Source: Natrinema sp. HArc-T2
GTDB lineage: Archaea; Halobacteriota; Halobacteria; Halobacteriales; Natrialbaceae
Assembly: GCF_041821085.1 (NCBI RefSeq)
Contig: NZ_JBGUAZ010000010.1
Span: forward strand, 1 to 64,000
Direction: 5' to 3'
Length of the DNA stretch: 64,000 nucleotides
Shown here piece by piece: positions 49,223-58,335 of this stretch. The notes below the pieces were generated by a model, which was not told the DNA's origin, did not search any database, and was given only the letters and a program-made list of their open reading frames with translations. How positions within the stretch are numbered: the first letter of the stretch is position 1; every line of letters starts with the position of its first letter. The translations under genes and the position numbers were made by a program.

Positions 49223-49321
49223 GCTCCAGGAACGGAGTGTTCCCAAGAACAGATAGGACATCGATAGTTGCTGCGTAAGACACTGATTCACGAAATCCTG
49301 GGAGCCGATTCAATATCATAG

Positions 49322-49606
49322 TCCGAGAAGATCGTCCTCCGAAGCGTCGAAGCGACCTCCACCGGCGAGGAGAGGAGTGATCTCGACGCGCTTGATGACA
49401 TCGAGAACGCCAGACAATGGCGATCGCGATCGGTCTGGGTTCTCACCTTCGAAGTGCTTGCAGCAGATGTCCAAACCTATCGCAAGTCGCCAGATATCCT
49501 CGTCGTTGAGAGGCCGTCCGAGGCGCTTGCAAGTTCACCAAGTTATTTGCATGATGGATTCGACTATTCGTGTGCTGATGTCCAGAGAAGCACTTGCTGC
49601 AGTTAG
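49322..49606 (+). pseudogene. Coding-like orphan frame overlapping the aldehyde dehydrogenase promoter
   Basis: A forward frame of 94 codons without a clear start, bounded by TAG on the left. It has coding-like composition: SEKIVLRSVEATSTGEERSD, then NARQWRSRSVWVLTFEVLAA and YRKSPDILVVERPSEALA. It runs through the TATA box and first codons of the aldehyde dehydrogenase in another frame. It looks like the remnant of a gene whose 5' end is lost. No family recognised; it may be chance. Confidence 0.35.
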
Positions 49607-51035
49607 CAACCAGTATGGCCTGTGGATCGACGGAGAAGAACAGCCAGCCGAGACAGACGAGCAACTATCGGTTCTCAATCCTGCGACGGAAGGTGAACTT
49701 GCCACCGTTGCGATAGCTACCGAAAACGACGTTGACGAGGCGGTCCGCGTCGCTCGTGATGCGTTCGAGACGTGGAATCGTCAGACGCCGGCGGAACGTG
49801 GACGCATTCTCACGGATATTGCAGCTGCAATCCGCAATGAGAAGGAACGACTTGCGCAAATCGAGACGCTGGAAAACGGGAAACCACTGACAGAAGCGCG
49901 TGGCCAGGTCGAACGTGCAGCTCGCCACTTCGAATACTATGCTGGTATCGCGGATAAGATCCAGGGCGAGAGCATTCCACTCTCCGAGACGTACGTCGAT
50001 TACACCGTTCGCGAACCACTCGGAGTTACCGCCCACATCGTTCCGTGGAACGTTCCGATCTATCTGTTCGCTCGGAGCGTTGCACCCGCACTCGCCGCTG
50101 GAAACGCGGCGGTCGTTAAACCGGCCAGGGAAACGCCGCTTGGCGCTCTCGAACTCGCCCAACTTGCGACCGATGTCGGATTGCCTGACGGCCTCTTGAA
50201 CGTTGTCTCTGGACACGGTAGCGAGGCAGGCGCCGCTCTCACCGGCCATCCGGAGGTAAGCAGTGTTACTTTCACTGGATCAGACTCGACTGGGGTCAGG
50301 GTCGGGAAGAGTGCTATCGAGAATGTCTCAGAGGTGGTCCTCGAACTGGGTGGGAAGAGCCCGAACGTTGTTTTCCCTGATGCCGACTGGGAAGCAGCGC
50401 TCGAGGGGGTGATCACCGGAATCTTCAGCAATGCCGGACAGGTCTGTTCTGCTGGATCGCGGTTGCTGGTTCACGAAGAGATCCACGACGAATTCATTGC
50501 AGATCTTGCTGACCGCGCGACCGCTCTGGATGTTGGTCCGGGCATCGACGACGCCGACATGGGGCCGCTAACTTCGGACGATCATCTCGAAGAGGTGCTC
50601 GAGTACATCGACATTGGCCGTCAAGAGGCTGGTGACCCCGTCATTGGAGGGGACAGGCTTGATGGTGACGGATACTTCGTCGAACCAACGATCTTTGATT
50701 CCGTGACCCACGACATGCGTATCGCCCAAGAGGAGATTTTCGGACCCGTCCTCACCGTCTCAACGTTCGCTGATGAAGAAGAGGCCATCGAACTCGCCAA
50801 TGCGACCGATTACGGCCTCGTCGCGGGAATCTACACCGAGAACGTCGGTCGTGCTCACCGCTTTGCCCGTGAGGTCGATGCCGGCCAGATCTACATCAAT
50901 GAGTTCTTTGCGGGCGGCAATGAGACGCCGTTCGGCGGCTTCAAGCAGAGTGGCATCGGCCGTGATAACGGCGTACAGGCCATCGACAACTATACGCAAA
51001 TCAAGAACGTCTGTGCGAATATCGATCACCGCTGA
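49578..51035 (+). CDS. Aldehyde dehydrogenase (paralogue 1)
   Basis: A 485-residue aldehyde dehydrogenase. Catalytic elements are AHIVPWNVPIYLFARSVAPA, Glu in VVLELGGKSPNVVFPD and Cys in FSNAGQVCSAGSRLLVH. The C-terminus ends with TPFGGFKQSGIGRDNGVQAI. It is very similar over its whole length to the enzyme at 58336, but its third codon positions are less GC-rich. A TATA-like GTTATTTGC lies about 32 bases before the ATG at 49578, which is chosen over ATGs at 49551 and 49554. Substrate unknown; an aromatic or semialdehyde intermediate fits the island. Confidence 0.9.
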   Translation: MSREALAAVSNQYGLWIDGEEQPAETDEQLSVLNPATEGELATVAIATENDVDEAVRVARDAFETWNRQTPAERGRILTDIAAAIRNEKERLAQIETLENGKPLTEARGQVERAARHFEYYAGIADKIQGESIPLSETYVDYTVREPLGVTAHIVPWNVPIYLFARSVAPALAAGNAAVVKPARETPLGALELAQLATDVGLPDGLLNVVSGHGSEAGAALTGHPEVSSVTFTGSDSTGVRVGKSAIENVSEVVLELGGKSPNVVFPDADWEAALEGVITGIFSNAGQVCSAGSRLLVHEEIHDEFIADLADRATALDVGPGIDDADMGPLTSDDHLEEVLEYIDIGRQEAGDPVIGGDRLDGDGYFVEPTIFDSVTHDMRIAQEEIFGPVLTVSTFADEEEAIELANATDYGLVAGIYTENVGRAHRFAREVDAGQIYINEFFAGGNETPFGGFKQSGIGRDNGVQAIDNYTQIKNVCANIDHR

Positions 51036-51306
51036 AGGAATTGGTTCTCCAGATACCGAGAAGCCCTTTCCCGTGAACAGAGACCATCACTAACTTTCCC
51101 AAACCAAGTGGCGGGTACGATTGGCGTGATACATGCAAGGACGCAGATGATCATGTCGTGGGTCGGGAGTTTCCGACACAGCAATGGGCACGTGTCTTGA
51201 ATGACGATGGACCCGTTGTACGGGTTAGCTTTTGAACACCTCTCACCCCCTGTGGTTGATAGAACCTAGTTAACAACCACGGACCGACAACAATCATCGG
51301 CACTGT

Positions 51307-52476
51307 CTACAGCGAGGACCAAGACTTGCGAGCTTCGTTCCAGGACGTAATATCCGCTATCCAGCGGGCGGCGATGAGCTTTTTGAGCATCTGTGCTGGC
51401 ACGCCGGTGAAGGTGTCGACGGGTAGGGAGATGCCGAAGGCCGGCTTGACCTTGTGGGCGACAGCTTCTTCGCCGACGGAGATGACGGTCCCTTTGTCCT
51501 CGTGTTCCCAGGTCCGGAGCGGTCGGTTCTCGATCGCACGGGCAATGTTCTCGCCAGCGACTTCCGCAGCCTGCCAGGCGGCCTGTGCTGTCGGTGGGGC
51601 AGGCTGGTCACCCTGATCGATGATCGCCGAGTCCCCGATAGCGAAGACGCAGTCATCGGAGGTCTGGAAGTTCGCGCCTGTGTTGACGCGGTTGTGTTCT
51701 TTCCCGAGGTCGGCATCTGCAAGCGTATCGCGCCCCGTGATCCCGCCAGTCCAGATGAGGATGTCGTGATTGAGGGGAGCGCCCTTGTCGAACTGGATAT
51801 GCTTGTCGGTGGCTTTGGTAATCGGATCGTCGGTGTGGATCTGGACGCCAGCGTCTTCGAGTCGATCGCGCAGGGCCTGTTGGCACGCCGGGTCGTTACC
51901 CGGGAAGATTTCCTCGAGGGCTTCGACCAGATGGACCTCGATGGGTGCGTGGTGTTGGTCACGGAACTCAGCGATCTCGCCGGCAGTCTGGATGCCAGAG
52001 AGGCCGGCACCGCCGATGACCACCTGTGCGGGCTCGCTACGGGCCGCAGCCTGACTTGCTTCTTTGACAGCCTTGTGGATCTCGAGGGCGTCATCGAGGT
52101 TTTTGAGCGTTAGGGAGTGTTCCTCGAGACCAGGGATACCGTAGTAGGCGGTCTGGCTGCCCAGCGCAACAAGGACGTAGTCGTATTCGACATCGTCGCT
52201 TGCTGCGAGTTCGACAACCTGATCCTCGACGTTGAGTCCAACGACCTTGTCCTGAATGAACCGGGTCGACGGGTCCGCGATCCCATCGACAGGGAACGTG
52301 ATGTCCGACTGGACTGACGGATCTCGAATTACGCGATGAGACTCGTGCAAAACGAGGTGATAGTCGACATCAGCGATCCACGTAAGCTGTGCGTTGTCGC
52401 TCAGTTCTGACTGAAGTTTAGTGATCGCGCCGGTACTGGCGTATCCGGCACCGAGTACGATGACGTTCACTGCCAT
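51307..52476 (-). CDS. Type II NADH dehydrogenase-like FAD/NAD oxidoreductase
   Basis: A 389-residue flavoprotein of the NDH-2 family. The FAD-binding motif is at the N-terminus (VNVIVLGAGYASTGAITKLQ), the NAD-binding motif in the middle (VVIGGAGLSGIQTAGEIAEF), and the second FAD contact is DDCVFAIGDSAIIDQGDQPA. The last 50 residues contain amphipathic segments (DTFTGVPAQMLKKLIAARWI) as used by NDH-2 for membrane docking. It would pass electrons from NADH to quinone without proton pumping, and so could reoxidise NADH from the dehydrogenases here. It is convergent with the aldehyde dehydrogenase. Confidence 0.88.
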   Translation of the reverse strand: MAVNVIVLGAGYASTGAITKLQSELSDNAQLTWIADVDYHLVLHESHRVIRDPSVQSDITFPVDGIADPSTRFIQDKVVGLNVEDQVVELAASDDVEYDYVLVALGSQTAYYGIPGLEEHSLTLKNLDDALEIHKAVKEASQAAARSEPAQVVIGGAGLSGIQTAGEIAEFRDQHHAPIEVHLVEALEEIFPGNDPACQQALRDRLEDAGVQIHTDDPITKATDKHIQFDKGAPLNHDILIWTGGITGRDTLADADLGKEHNRVNTGANFQTSDDCVFAIGDSAIIDQGDQPAPPTAQAAWQAAEVAGENIARAIENRPLRTWEHEDKGTVISVGEEAVAHKVKPAFGISLPVDTFTGVPAQMLKKLIAARWIADITSWNEARKSWSSL

Positions 52477-52710
52477 ATCCAGGCTTTAGGAGTACGATGA
52501 TACAAAGGTATTGGAATGAATATGTCGGTACTTCTTGACCAAAGTTCCGTGAGGCGTGATGATTGTCGAAGAGAAGGCGACAGCCCGCGGCCGAGACATA
52601 CGCTTGTGGTACGTCTACTCCAATGGCAATTCACTCGCATTCATTCCGACTGATTGTGAAAGTATAAGGTACCACTTTTTATCCCTGGCGTGTAGATGTG
52701 TGATAGCGAC

Positions 52711-53883
52711 ATGGTAAAGCGAAGGCTCTGGACAGCAGCGGTATTTCTGTTTATTATCAGCGACGGAATTACCTCGCAGGTTCGTGGCGCATTACTGCCG
52801 AGTATCAAAGACTCGTTCACTGTTTCAGACACTTTACTGGGTCTAGTTGCACCAGCTGGTACGCTCGGATATCTCTTCGCTGCAGTAGCCGTTGGCTTCG
52901 CAGCGAGTCGACTCGATACCCGTCGGTTCCTCTTGGTTGGGGCGGGTGGGACGGCGCTGTTCCTATCGCTGTTGAGCCAGGTCCCCACATACATGCTACT
53001 GCTCGTATTCCTGCTTGGACAGAGTCTTACGATTGGTGTCTTTCGGGGATTGGATCGAGCACTGTTGAGTACACTTTACCCCAAAGATCGTGGCCGACTA
53101 TTCAATATCTACGCGCTGATGTGGGCAATCGGTGCCACGGTAGGGCCACTGCTGGTCAACCAGGTCCTCAAGAGCGGCGACTGGCGTGTCACCTTCCTGC
53201 TGTTGGCGGCTGGCTTTCTCCCGGCGTTTGTGCTCATCACGCAACTCGAGCTCCCATCGAATCTCGATAAGGGAGAGTCGTTCTCGTTGGCTGAACTCCG
53301 GGAGTTGCTCCAGAACCCCGCCATCGTCGGGATGGCAGTGGCGCTGTTGTTGAGCGGTGGCATCGAGGGTGGCTTCTTCACCTGGTTGCCCTACTACGCG
53401 AACCAGTACTTCCCGCGAGCAACCGCGAACGTCGTCCTGTCTGGGTTTCTGGTCGCGTACATTCCCGGACGGTTCGTCTACAGCCAGCTTTCGGGCCGGG
53501 TCGAACCACTCACGCTCCTCTTGACGTTGGCACTCGCCGCAATCCCAGTCCTCGGATACGTCTTCTTCATCAGCGACGGTCGCGGGATGATTCTCGGCGT
53601 CTTCCTTGTGGGCTTTTTTGTCTCCGGGTTCTTTCCGACGCTCTCGGCGTTCGGAATCGATGCCGTTCCGCACCACAGCGGCCCAGTTAACGCTATCGCG
53701 ATCAGTGCAAACTTTCTCGGCCTGTCGGTCGTCCCGGTCATTATGGGCATCGTCAGTGACCAGAGTACCATCACAACGGCGATGCGGCTGCTCATCGTCT
53801 CGATGGCCGCCCTGGCGCTCGTCATCGTCGCGTCGAAGGTGGCCGTCAACCGACAGACGCCGACAGCCACTGTCGCTGACTAA
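52711..53883 (+). CDS. MFS transporter
   Basis: A 390-residue permease with about twelve hydrophobic helices. It starts KRRLWTAAVFLFIISDGITS and includes the MFS A-like loop AVGFAASRLDTRRFLLVGAG and YPKDRGRLFNIYALMWAIGA. TTTTTATCC about 31 bases before the ATG at 52711 favours it over the ATG at 52696. The predicted role is uptake or efflux of an organic acid. It is divergent from NDH-2 and precedes the acyl-CoA synthetase, so it may import a substrate for that enzyme. Confidence 0.88.
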   Translation: MVKRRLWTAAVFLFIISDGITSQVRGALLPSIKDSFTVSDTLLGLVAPAGTLGYLFAAVAVGFAASRLDTRRFLLVGAGGTALFLSLLSQVPTYMLLLVFLLGQSLTIGVFRGLDRALLSTLYPKDRGRLFNIYALMWAIGATVGPLLVNQVLKSGDWRVTFLLLAAGFLPAFVLITQLELPSNLDKGESFSLAELRELLQNPAIVGMAVALLLSGGIEGGFFTWLPYYANQYFPRATANVVLSGFLVAYIPGRFVYSQLSGRVEPLTLLLTLALAAIPVLGYVFFISDGRGMILGVFLVGFFVSGFFPTLSAFGIDAVPHHSGPVNAIAISANFLGLSVVPVIMGIVSDQSTITTAMRLLIVSMAALALVIVASKVAVNRQTPTATVAD

Positions 53884-53914
53884 GCGAAGACTTTTCGGTC
53901 GAATTGATCTGTAG

Positions 53915-54058
53915 ACTGGCACATTTCGACCCAATACAGCGTTCACTGATCGCCACAAATCCAATGAGACGGATCCATCAGCATTCGTCTCCGAGCTGGC
54001 GTACCTCATCGATGAGATCTCCATCGGACTATACAAGGACGGATACCACTTCGAGTAA
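53915..54058 (+). pseudogene. Fragment resembling the N-terminus of the gamma-CA/PaaY-like gene
   Basis: A forward frame bounded by TAG on the left reads DPSAFVSELAYLIDEISIGL and ends YKDGYHFE. The segment SAFVSELAYLIDEISIG matches SAFVSELAYAVGDVTVG of the gene at 48725 at about residues 16-32, then the similarity stops. It is probably debris from a duplicated or recombined copy. Confidence 0.5.
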
Positions 54059-54136
54059 TAGGGCGGCACACCGGCTACGTTCAAACAGCGACGACCGCCA
54101 ATTATAGGTGATGGGAGCGCACACGTGTAGGCGAAC

Positions 54137-56152
54137 ATGGCGGAGCAAGAAGAGCCAGTGACAGAGACGGGTATCGTCCACGAGCCGAGCCGGGAATTCG
54201 TCGAATCGACGAACGTCTGGCGGTTCATGCAGGAGTACGGAATCGACGACTACGACGATCTCATCAAACGTACGACGACCGAGATCAACGGCATCCCCGA
54301 TTCGGGTGTCGAGTGGTTCTGGGACGAACTCGTCGACTATCTCGACATTGAGTTCTACACGGACTACGACCACGTGCGAGACAACACCACGGGACCGCAG
54401 TTCACCGACTGGTATCCCGGCGGCGAACTCAACATCGCTCATAACGTTCTCGACAGACACGCTGCTCCCGACAGCGAACGGCGGAACAAGGTCGCCTGCA
54501 TCTGGGAAGCCGAAGACGGCGAGATCCGCGAGGTGACCTATCATGAACTGCATCGCCAGGCCAACCAGGTTGCCAACACCCTCGAGGCGCGTGGCGTCGA
54601 GACCGGCGACACCGTTGGCCTGTATATGCCGATGGTCCCCGAGGTCATATCCATCCTCTACGGCTGTTTCAAGGTCGGCGCGATCGCGGTCCCCATCTTC
54701 TCGGGCTTCGGCGTCGACGCCGCTGCGACACGCATCGAAGACTCCGAGTGCAGCGTCCTGTTCACCGGTGACGGCTTCCAGCGACGGGGAGGGGAGATTA
54801 CGCTGAAAGGGACGGCCGACGACGCCATCGAACAGGCCGGCCACGTTGAGCACACCATCGTCTTCGACCGACTCGGACTCGCCAGCGACGATGAAATCCC
54901 CTGGCATGATGACCGCGACGAACACTGGGCCGACACCGTCGAAACCCAGGATGACAACTACGATACCACGGCGCTTTCGTCGGATCAGGAGTCGATGCTC
55001 CTGTACTCGTCGGGCACCACCGGCAAACCCAAAGGCATCGTTCACACCCACGCCGGTGCAGTGATGCAAGCCGCCAAGGAGCTTCACTTCGGGTTCGATC
55101 TCAAGCCCTCGGACCGATTTTTCTGGGTGTCGGATATCGGATGGATGATGGGACCCTGGACGCTGATCGGCAACCACGCCTTCGGTGGAACCGTCTTCAT
55201 GTACGAAGGTGCGCCGGATCACCCCCAGCCGGATCGATTCTGGCAGCTGATCGACCGCCACGAACTCACTCAGTTCGGCATCTCACCCACGGCGATTCGC
55301 GCCCTCCGCAAACAGGGTGATGAGTGGATCAAAGGCTACGACCTCTCTTCGCTCCGCATGCTCGGGTCGACGGGCGAACCCTGGGACGCCGAGTCCTGGC
55401 TCTGGTTCTACGAGCACGTCGGTGGCGGCGACACACCCATCGTGAACATCAGCGGGGGCACCGAGATCATGGGCTGTTTCCTCATGCCGATGCCGATCCA
55501 ACCGCTCAAACCCGGGACGCTCGGCGGTCCTGGTCTTGGCATGAACATCGACATCGTCGATGGCGACGGCAACAGCATCAAGGACGACCACGAGCGCGGG
55601 TATCTGGTGGCGCGTGACTCCTGTCCGTCGATGACGAAATCGCTCTGGTCCGGTGATGAGCGGTACCTCGAGGAGTACTGGTCATCGTTCGAGGACCCAC
55701 CGCTGTGGGACCACGGTGACTGGGCGCAGAAAGACGAGGATGGTCTCTGGTTCCTCCACGGACGCGCCGACGACGCCCTCAACGTCGCCGGTCGCAAGGT
55801 CGGTCCGGCAGAGGTCGAAGGCGCTGCAATGGAACACGACAGCGTGAACCAAGCTGCGGCCGTCGGCGTCCCCGACGACACGACGGGGACAGCAGTGGTT
55901 CTCTACGTCATCGTCGAGGACGGATTCGAGGAAGCCGATGAGCTGCGCGAAGAGATTCGAGCGATGGTCGGCCAAGAGCACGGCAAGCCGTTCCGCCCAC
56001 GAGAGGTGCTGTTTGTCGACGAGTTCCCCAAAACACAATCTGGAAAGATCATTCGACGGGCCGTCGAGGCGACCTACACCGGCGAGGACCTCGGTGACAT
56101 GAGCAGCATCGAGAATCCGGAAGCGCTCGACAACGTCGAGAACGCCAGGTAA
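54137..56152 (+). CDS. Acetyl-CoA synthetase-like acyl-CoA synthetase (AMP-forming)
   Basis: A 671-residue adenylate-forming ligase of the Acs type. It has the ACAS N-terminal domain (FTDWYPGGELNIAHNVLDRH), the P-loop LLYSSGTTGKPKGIVHTHAG, the segment DRFFWVSDIGWMMGPWTLIG, the A5 region VNISGGTEIMGCF, the hinge GRADDALNVAGRKVGPAEVE and the catalytic Lys in FPKTQSGKIIRRAVEATYTG. Full-length Acs is about 640-660 residues, so it is complete. In the Acs acyl pocket a Trp usually limits the substrate to acetate; in the A5 segment here that place is taken by smaller residues, so a larger acid may be used. It follows the MFS gene. Confidence 0.88.
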   Translation: MAEQEEPVTETGIVHEPSREFVESTNVWRFMQEYGIDDYDDLIKRTTTEINGIPDSGVEWFWDELVDYLDIEFYTDYDHVRDNTTGPQFTDWYPGGELNIAHNVLDRHAAPDSERRNKVACIWEAEDGEIREVTYHELHRQANQVANTLEARGVETGDTVGLYMPMVPEVISILYGCFKVGAIAVPIFSGFGVDAAATRIEDSECSVLFTGDGFQRRGGEITLKGTADDAIEQAGHVEHTIVFDRLGLASDDEIPWHDDRDEHWADTVETQDDNYDTTALSSDQESMLLYSSGTTGKPKGIVHTHAGAVMQAAKELHFGFDLKPSDRFFWVSDIGWMMGPWTLIGNHAFGGTVFMYEGAPDHPQPDRFWQLIDRHELTQFGISPTAIRALRKQGDEWIKGYDLSSLRMLGSTGEPWDAESWLWFYEHVGGGDTPIVNISGGTEIMGCFLMPMPIQPLKPGTLGGPGLGMNIDIVDGDGNSIKDDHERGYLVARDSCPSMTKSLWSGDERYLEEYWSSFEDPPLWDHGDWAQKDEDGLWFLHGRADDALNVAGRKVGPAEVEGAAMEHDSVNQAAAVGVPDDTTGTAVVLYVIVEDGFEEADELREEIRAMVGQEHGKPFRPREVLFVDEFPKTQSGKIIRRAVEATYTGEDLGDMSSIENPEALDNVENAR

Positions 56153-56239
56153 CAACGGTTCCGCAGGCCGTTTTTCGAGCAGTACTACGCTACAAAGTGA
56201 CGAGGAATCGAGACGGCGAGGCAGGAAGAACTGCCGGCG

Positions 56240-56680
56240 TCAGCGTTCCGGATTCGGAACAGTGACCACGGGACATTCGACCGACAGCAGAACGTCCTGA
56301 GCGGTCGACCCGAAAAGGGCCTTCCCGGTCGGACTCCGCTTCCGGAATCCCATCACGACAATGTCGATATTATAATCGGTCACGTAGTCGAGGATTTCGC
56401 TCGACGGGCTCCCATCTTTGACGACAGTGCTGACGTCACCATCGTGGTCAGCGACGATGTCGGTGGCTTCATCGAGTAGGTCCTCGGCTGCCTCTCGCTC
56501 GGCAGCGTACCACCCTTCGTCTCGACCACGACCACCGCGTGTGAGACTGGTTTTCTTCTCGGTGTACTCGATGATGGAGAGTATCGTGATGTCGGCGCCT
56601 GGGTAGTGTGTGACCGCGTGGTTGACCGCGGCCATCGATTGGGGCGAGTCGTCGAGCGGTACGAGTATCTGAAGTGTCAT
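56240..56680 (-). CDS. Universal stress protein (UspA family)
   Basis: A 146-residue UspA protein: LQILVPLDDSPQSMAAVNHA at the start and the nucleotide motif VVMGFRKRSPTGKALFGSTA followed by LLSVECPVVTVPNPE. It is the third gene after the amidohydrolase and DUF59 genes on the same strand, 3 bases after the DUF59 gene, so it is in their operon. Confidence 0.9.
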   Translation of the reverse strand: MTLQILVPLDDSPQSMAAVNHAVTHYPGADITILSIIEYTEKKTSLTRGGRGRDEGWYAAEREAAEDLLDEATDIVADHDGDVSTVVKDGSPSSEILDYVTDYNIDIVVMGFRKRSPTGKALFGSTAQDVLLSVECPVVTVPNPER

Positions 56681-56683
56681 GGC

Positions 56684-57118
56684 TCAGTCCGAGCGCTCCG
56701 CGTAGGGTGTGATGTCCGCAGCCTCGACGCGCTCCTGGAAGCGCTCTCGGCGTTCTCGCTGCTGCTGTTCGGACATGCGTTCCGCCGTCCAGACTTTCCC
56801 GCTGGTCACCTGATGAACCTCGGCCTCCTCAATCCCCTCGAGAGACTCAACGCGCTCTTTGATCTCGTCGGTGATGTCGATGACGTACATGCACCGCTGG
56901 GAGGTCAGCAGGATGTCGATCCGCGCCTCGCCAGTCTGCTCGTCGACCGTGATGTCGTCGATGATACCGAGATCGACGAGATCGATCGGGTTGTCGGTGA
57001 TACAGCTACAGGGGTCGAGAACCTCTTGAAGCTGTGCCTTGATAGCCATCTTGAGATCACTGTCGAACTCGGTGTCGGGTGTGATGTGATCTTGCTCGGC
57101 GTGTTCGATTATACGCAT
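56684..57118 (-). CDS. DUF59/MIP18-family protein
   Basis: A 144-residue protein. The core reads MAIKAQLQEVLDPCSCITDN, IDLVDLGIIDDITVDEQTGE and IDILLTSQRCMYVIDITDEI, the DUF59 fold used in iron-sulfur or metal-cofactor maturation. A C-terminal charged coiled region follows (MSEQQQRERRERFQERVEAA). The frame is open 10 codons upstream, but the ATG at 57118 begins 2 bases after the amidohydrolase stop. It may help to metallate the amidohydrolase, parallel to PaaD in the epoxidase operon. Confidence 0.82.
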   Translation of the reverse strand: MRIIEHAEQDHITPDTEFDSDLKMAIKAQLQEVLDPCSCITDNPIDLVDLGIIDDITVDEQTGEARIDILLTSQRCMYVIDITDEIKERVESLEGIEEAEVHQVTSGKVWTAERMSEQQQRERRERFQERVEAADITPYAERSD

Positions 57119-57120
57119 CG

Positions 57121-58197
57121 TTATGCAGGGGTGTCGTAGGTCGACCACGGTTCAGCCGGGTAGTCACCGGTCTCTCTGCGCTCTTGGCGCTTCTGTTCCC
57201 ACTTGTCGCCCTTGATGTCCTTTCTGACCTTCTCAGGGTCTTTGTCCAGGAGTCGGAAGGCATTCTTCCCAAGGATCTTTTCTTTGATCTCATCGGTAAC
57301 TTGTGGGTAGTCGTTGCCGGCGCGCATGTCTTCGGGAATCTCGAAGTCCCAGAAAGACTCAATGGCCGCCTGCGGGTGCAGCGCCGTTGCGCCGCCGGAG
57401 AAAACGATGCGGTCCGGGCCGGCCCAGTAGAGCATCTCTCCGAGTGAACGGGCGAACTTCCGCGGTCGCGAGCAGGCCATGTGAATCGTGTTTTCGAGGT
57501 TCGCGTAGACGTTCTCGTGGCTCGCCATCGCGAAGACGGTTTCCTCGAGGAACGAGAAGCCGGCGTGGATGACCTCGAAGTTGAGTTCGGGGAAGGCGTT
57601 CGCGGCGTCCTCAACGTCACTCATGCGGAAGTAGCGGACCGGTGCCGTCGCGAACGGGATGAACTTGTGGATGCCGACGGACGTCACGTCTAGTTCGGCG
57701 GCTTTCTCCAGGACGGGGCGGACCGCGTCCTCGTTGAGTTGCAGCGAGAGGTCCTGGCCGTTCTGGTAGCGGGCGGGGTAGAGCTTGATCCCCTCGACGT
57801 CTTTCTCTTTGACGTAGTACTCGACCTGCTCGACGGCGTCGTCGTCGAGCGGGTTGATGTCGACGTACATCGAGACGCGGTTGGGATTACGGTCGCGAAG
57901 CTTGAACCCTTTCTCTCGGGAGACCAATCCGTCGTGGAAGTAGTCGTCGAGCGGCAACGAGTGATAGTTCGTGTAATCGACTTGACTCTCCACGAAAAGC
58001 AGCCGTTCGAGTTCTTCAACTGAGTGGTCGCGGTGGAACACTTCTTTCGGGTGGACGTACTTCTCGGGCTGGAGTTGCTCGCCGAGTTCGAACGTCTCGT
58101 CGTTCCAACGCTGTGCGTGTGGGTGTTTCAGATTCTCCTCTGCGTGGTTGAAACAGTGCGATACTGAATCAACAACTAGGGCGCCATTGTCTAACAT
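57121..58197 (-). CDS. Amidohydrolase-family protein (ACMSD-like)
   Basis: A 358-residue TIM-barrel protein related to amidohydrolases such as ACMSD and resorcylate decarboxylases. Recognisable points are VVDSVSHCFNH near the start, YVDINPLDDDAVEQVEYYVK, IKLYPARYQNG, VGIHKFIPFATAP, EVIHAGFSFLEETVFAMASH and IVFSGGATALHPQAAI. The usual first metal motif D-x-H-x-H appears as DSVSH, and the usual Asp of F-G-S-D is absent in FSGGATAL, so the metal site is unusual. It may be a decarboxylase or hydrolase of a ring-derived acid. It is the first gene of an operon with DUF59 and UspA. Confidence 0.78.
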   Translation of the reverse strand: MLDNGALVVDSVSHCFNHAEENLKHPHAQRWNDETFELGEQLQPEKYVHPKEVFHRDHSVEELERLLFVESQVDYTNYHSLPLDDYFHDGLVSREKGFKLRDRNPNRVSMYVDINPLDDDAVEQVEYYVKEKDVEGIKLYPARYQNGQDLSLQLNEDAVRPVLEKAAELDVTSVGIHKFIPFATAPVRYFRMSDVEDAANAFPELNFEVIHAGFSFLEETVFAMASHENVYANLENTIHMACSRPRKFARSLGEMLYWAGPDRIVFSGGATALHPQAAIESFWDFEIPEDMRAGNDYPQVTDEIKEKILGKNAFRLLDKDPEKVRKDIKGDKWEQKRQERRETGDYPAEPWSTYDTPA

Positions 58198-58335
58198 AGC
58201 GTAGAATATAGTTACGCGAATCCGGTAATAAAACTTTTGATAATGAGTTTACGCCTTCCAGCCAGGATCCGTCTCATCCAGCACCTAGTCGACGCACAAG
58301 CTATTTAAACGGTCAGAGAGTCCTTCTAGGCGTCA

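Noticed and set aside
54029-55261. Reverse frame of 410 codons opposite the acetyl-CoA-synthetase-like gene
   Set aside because: Antisense to a strongly supported ligase; no motif of its own.
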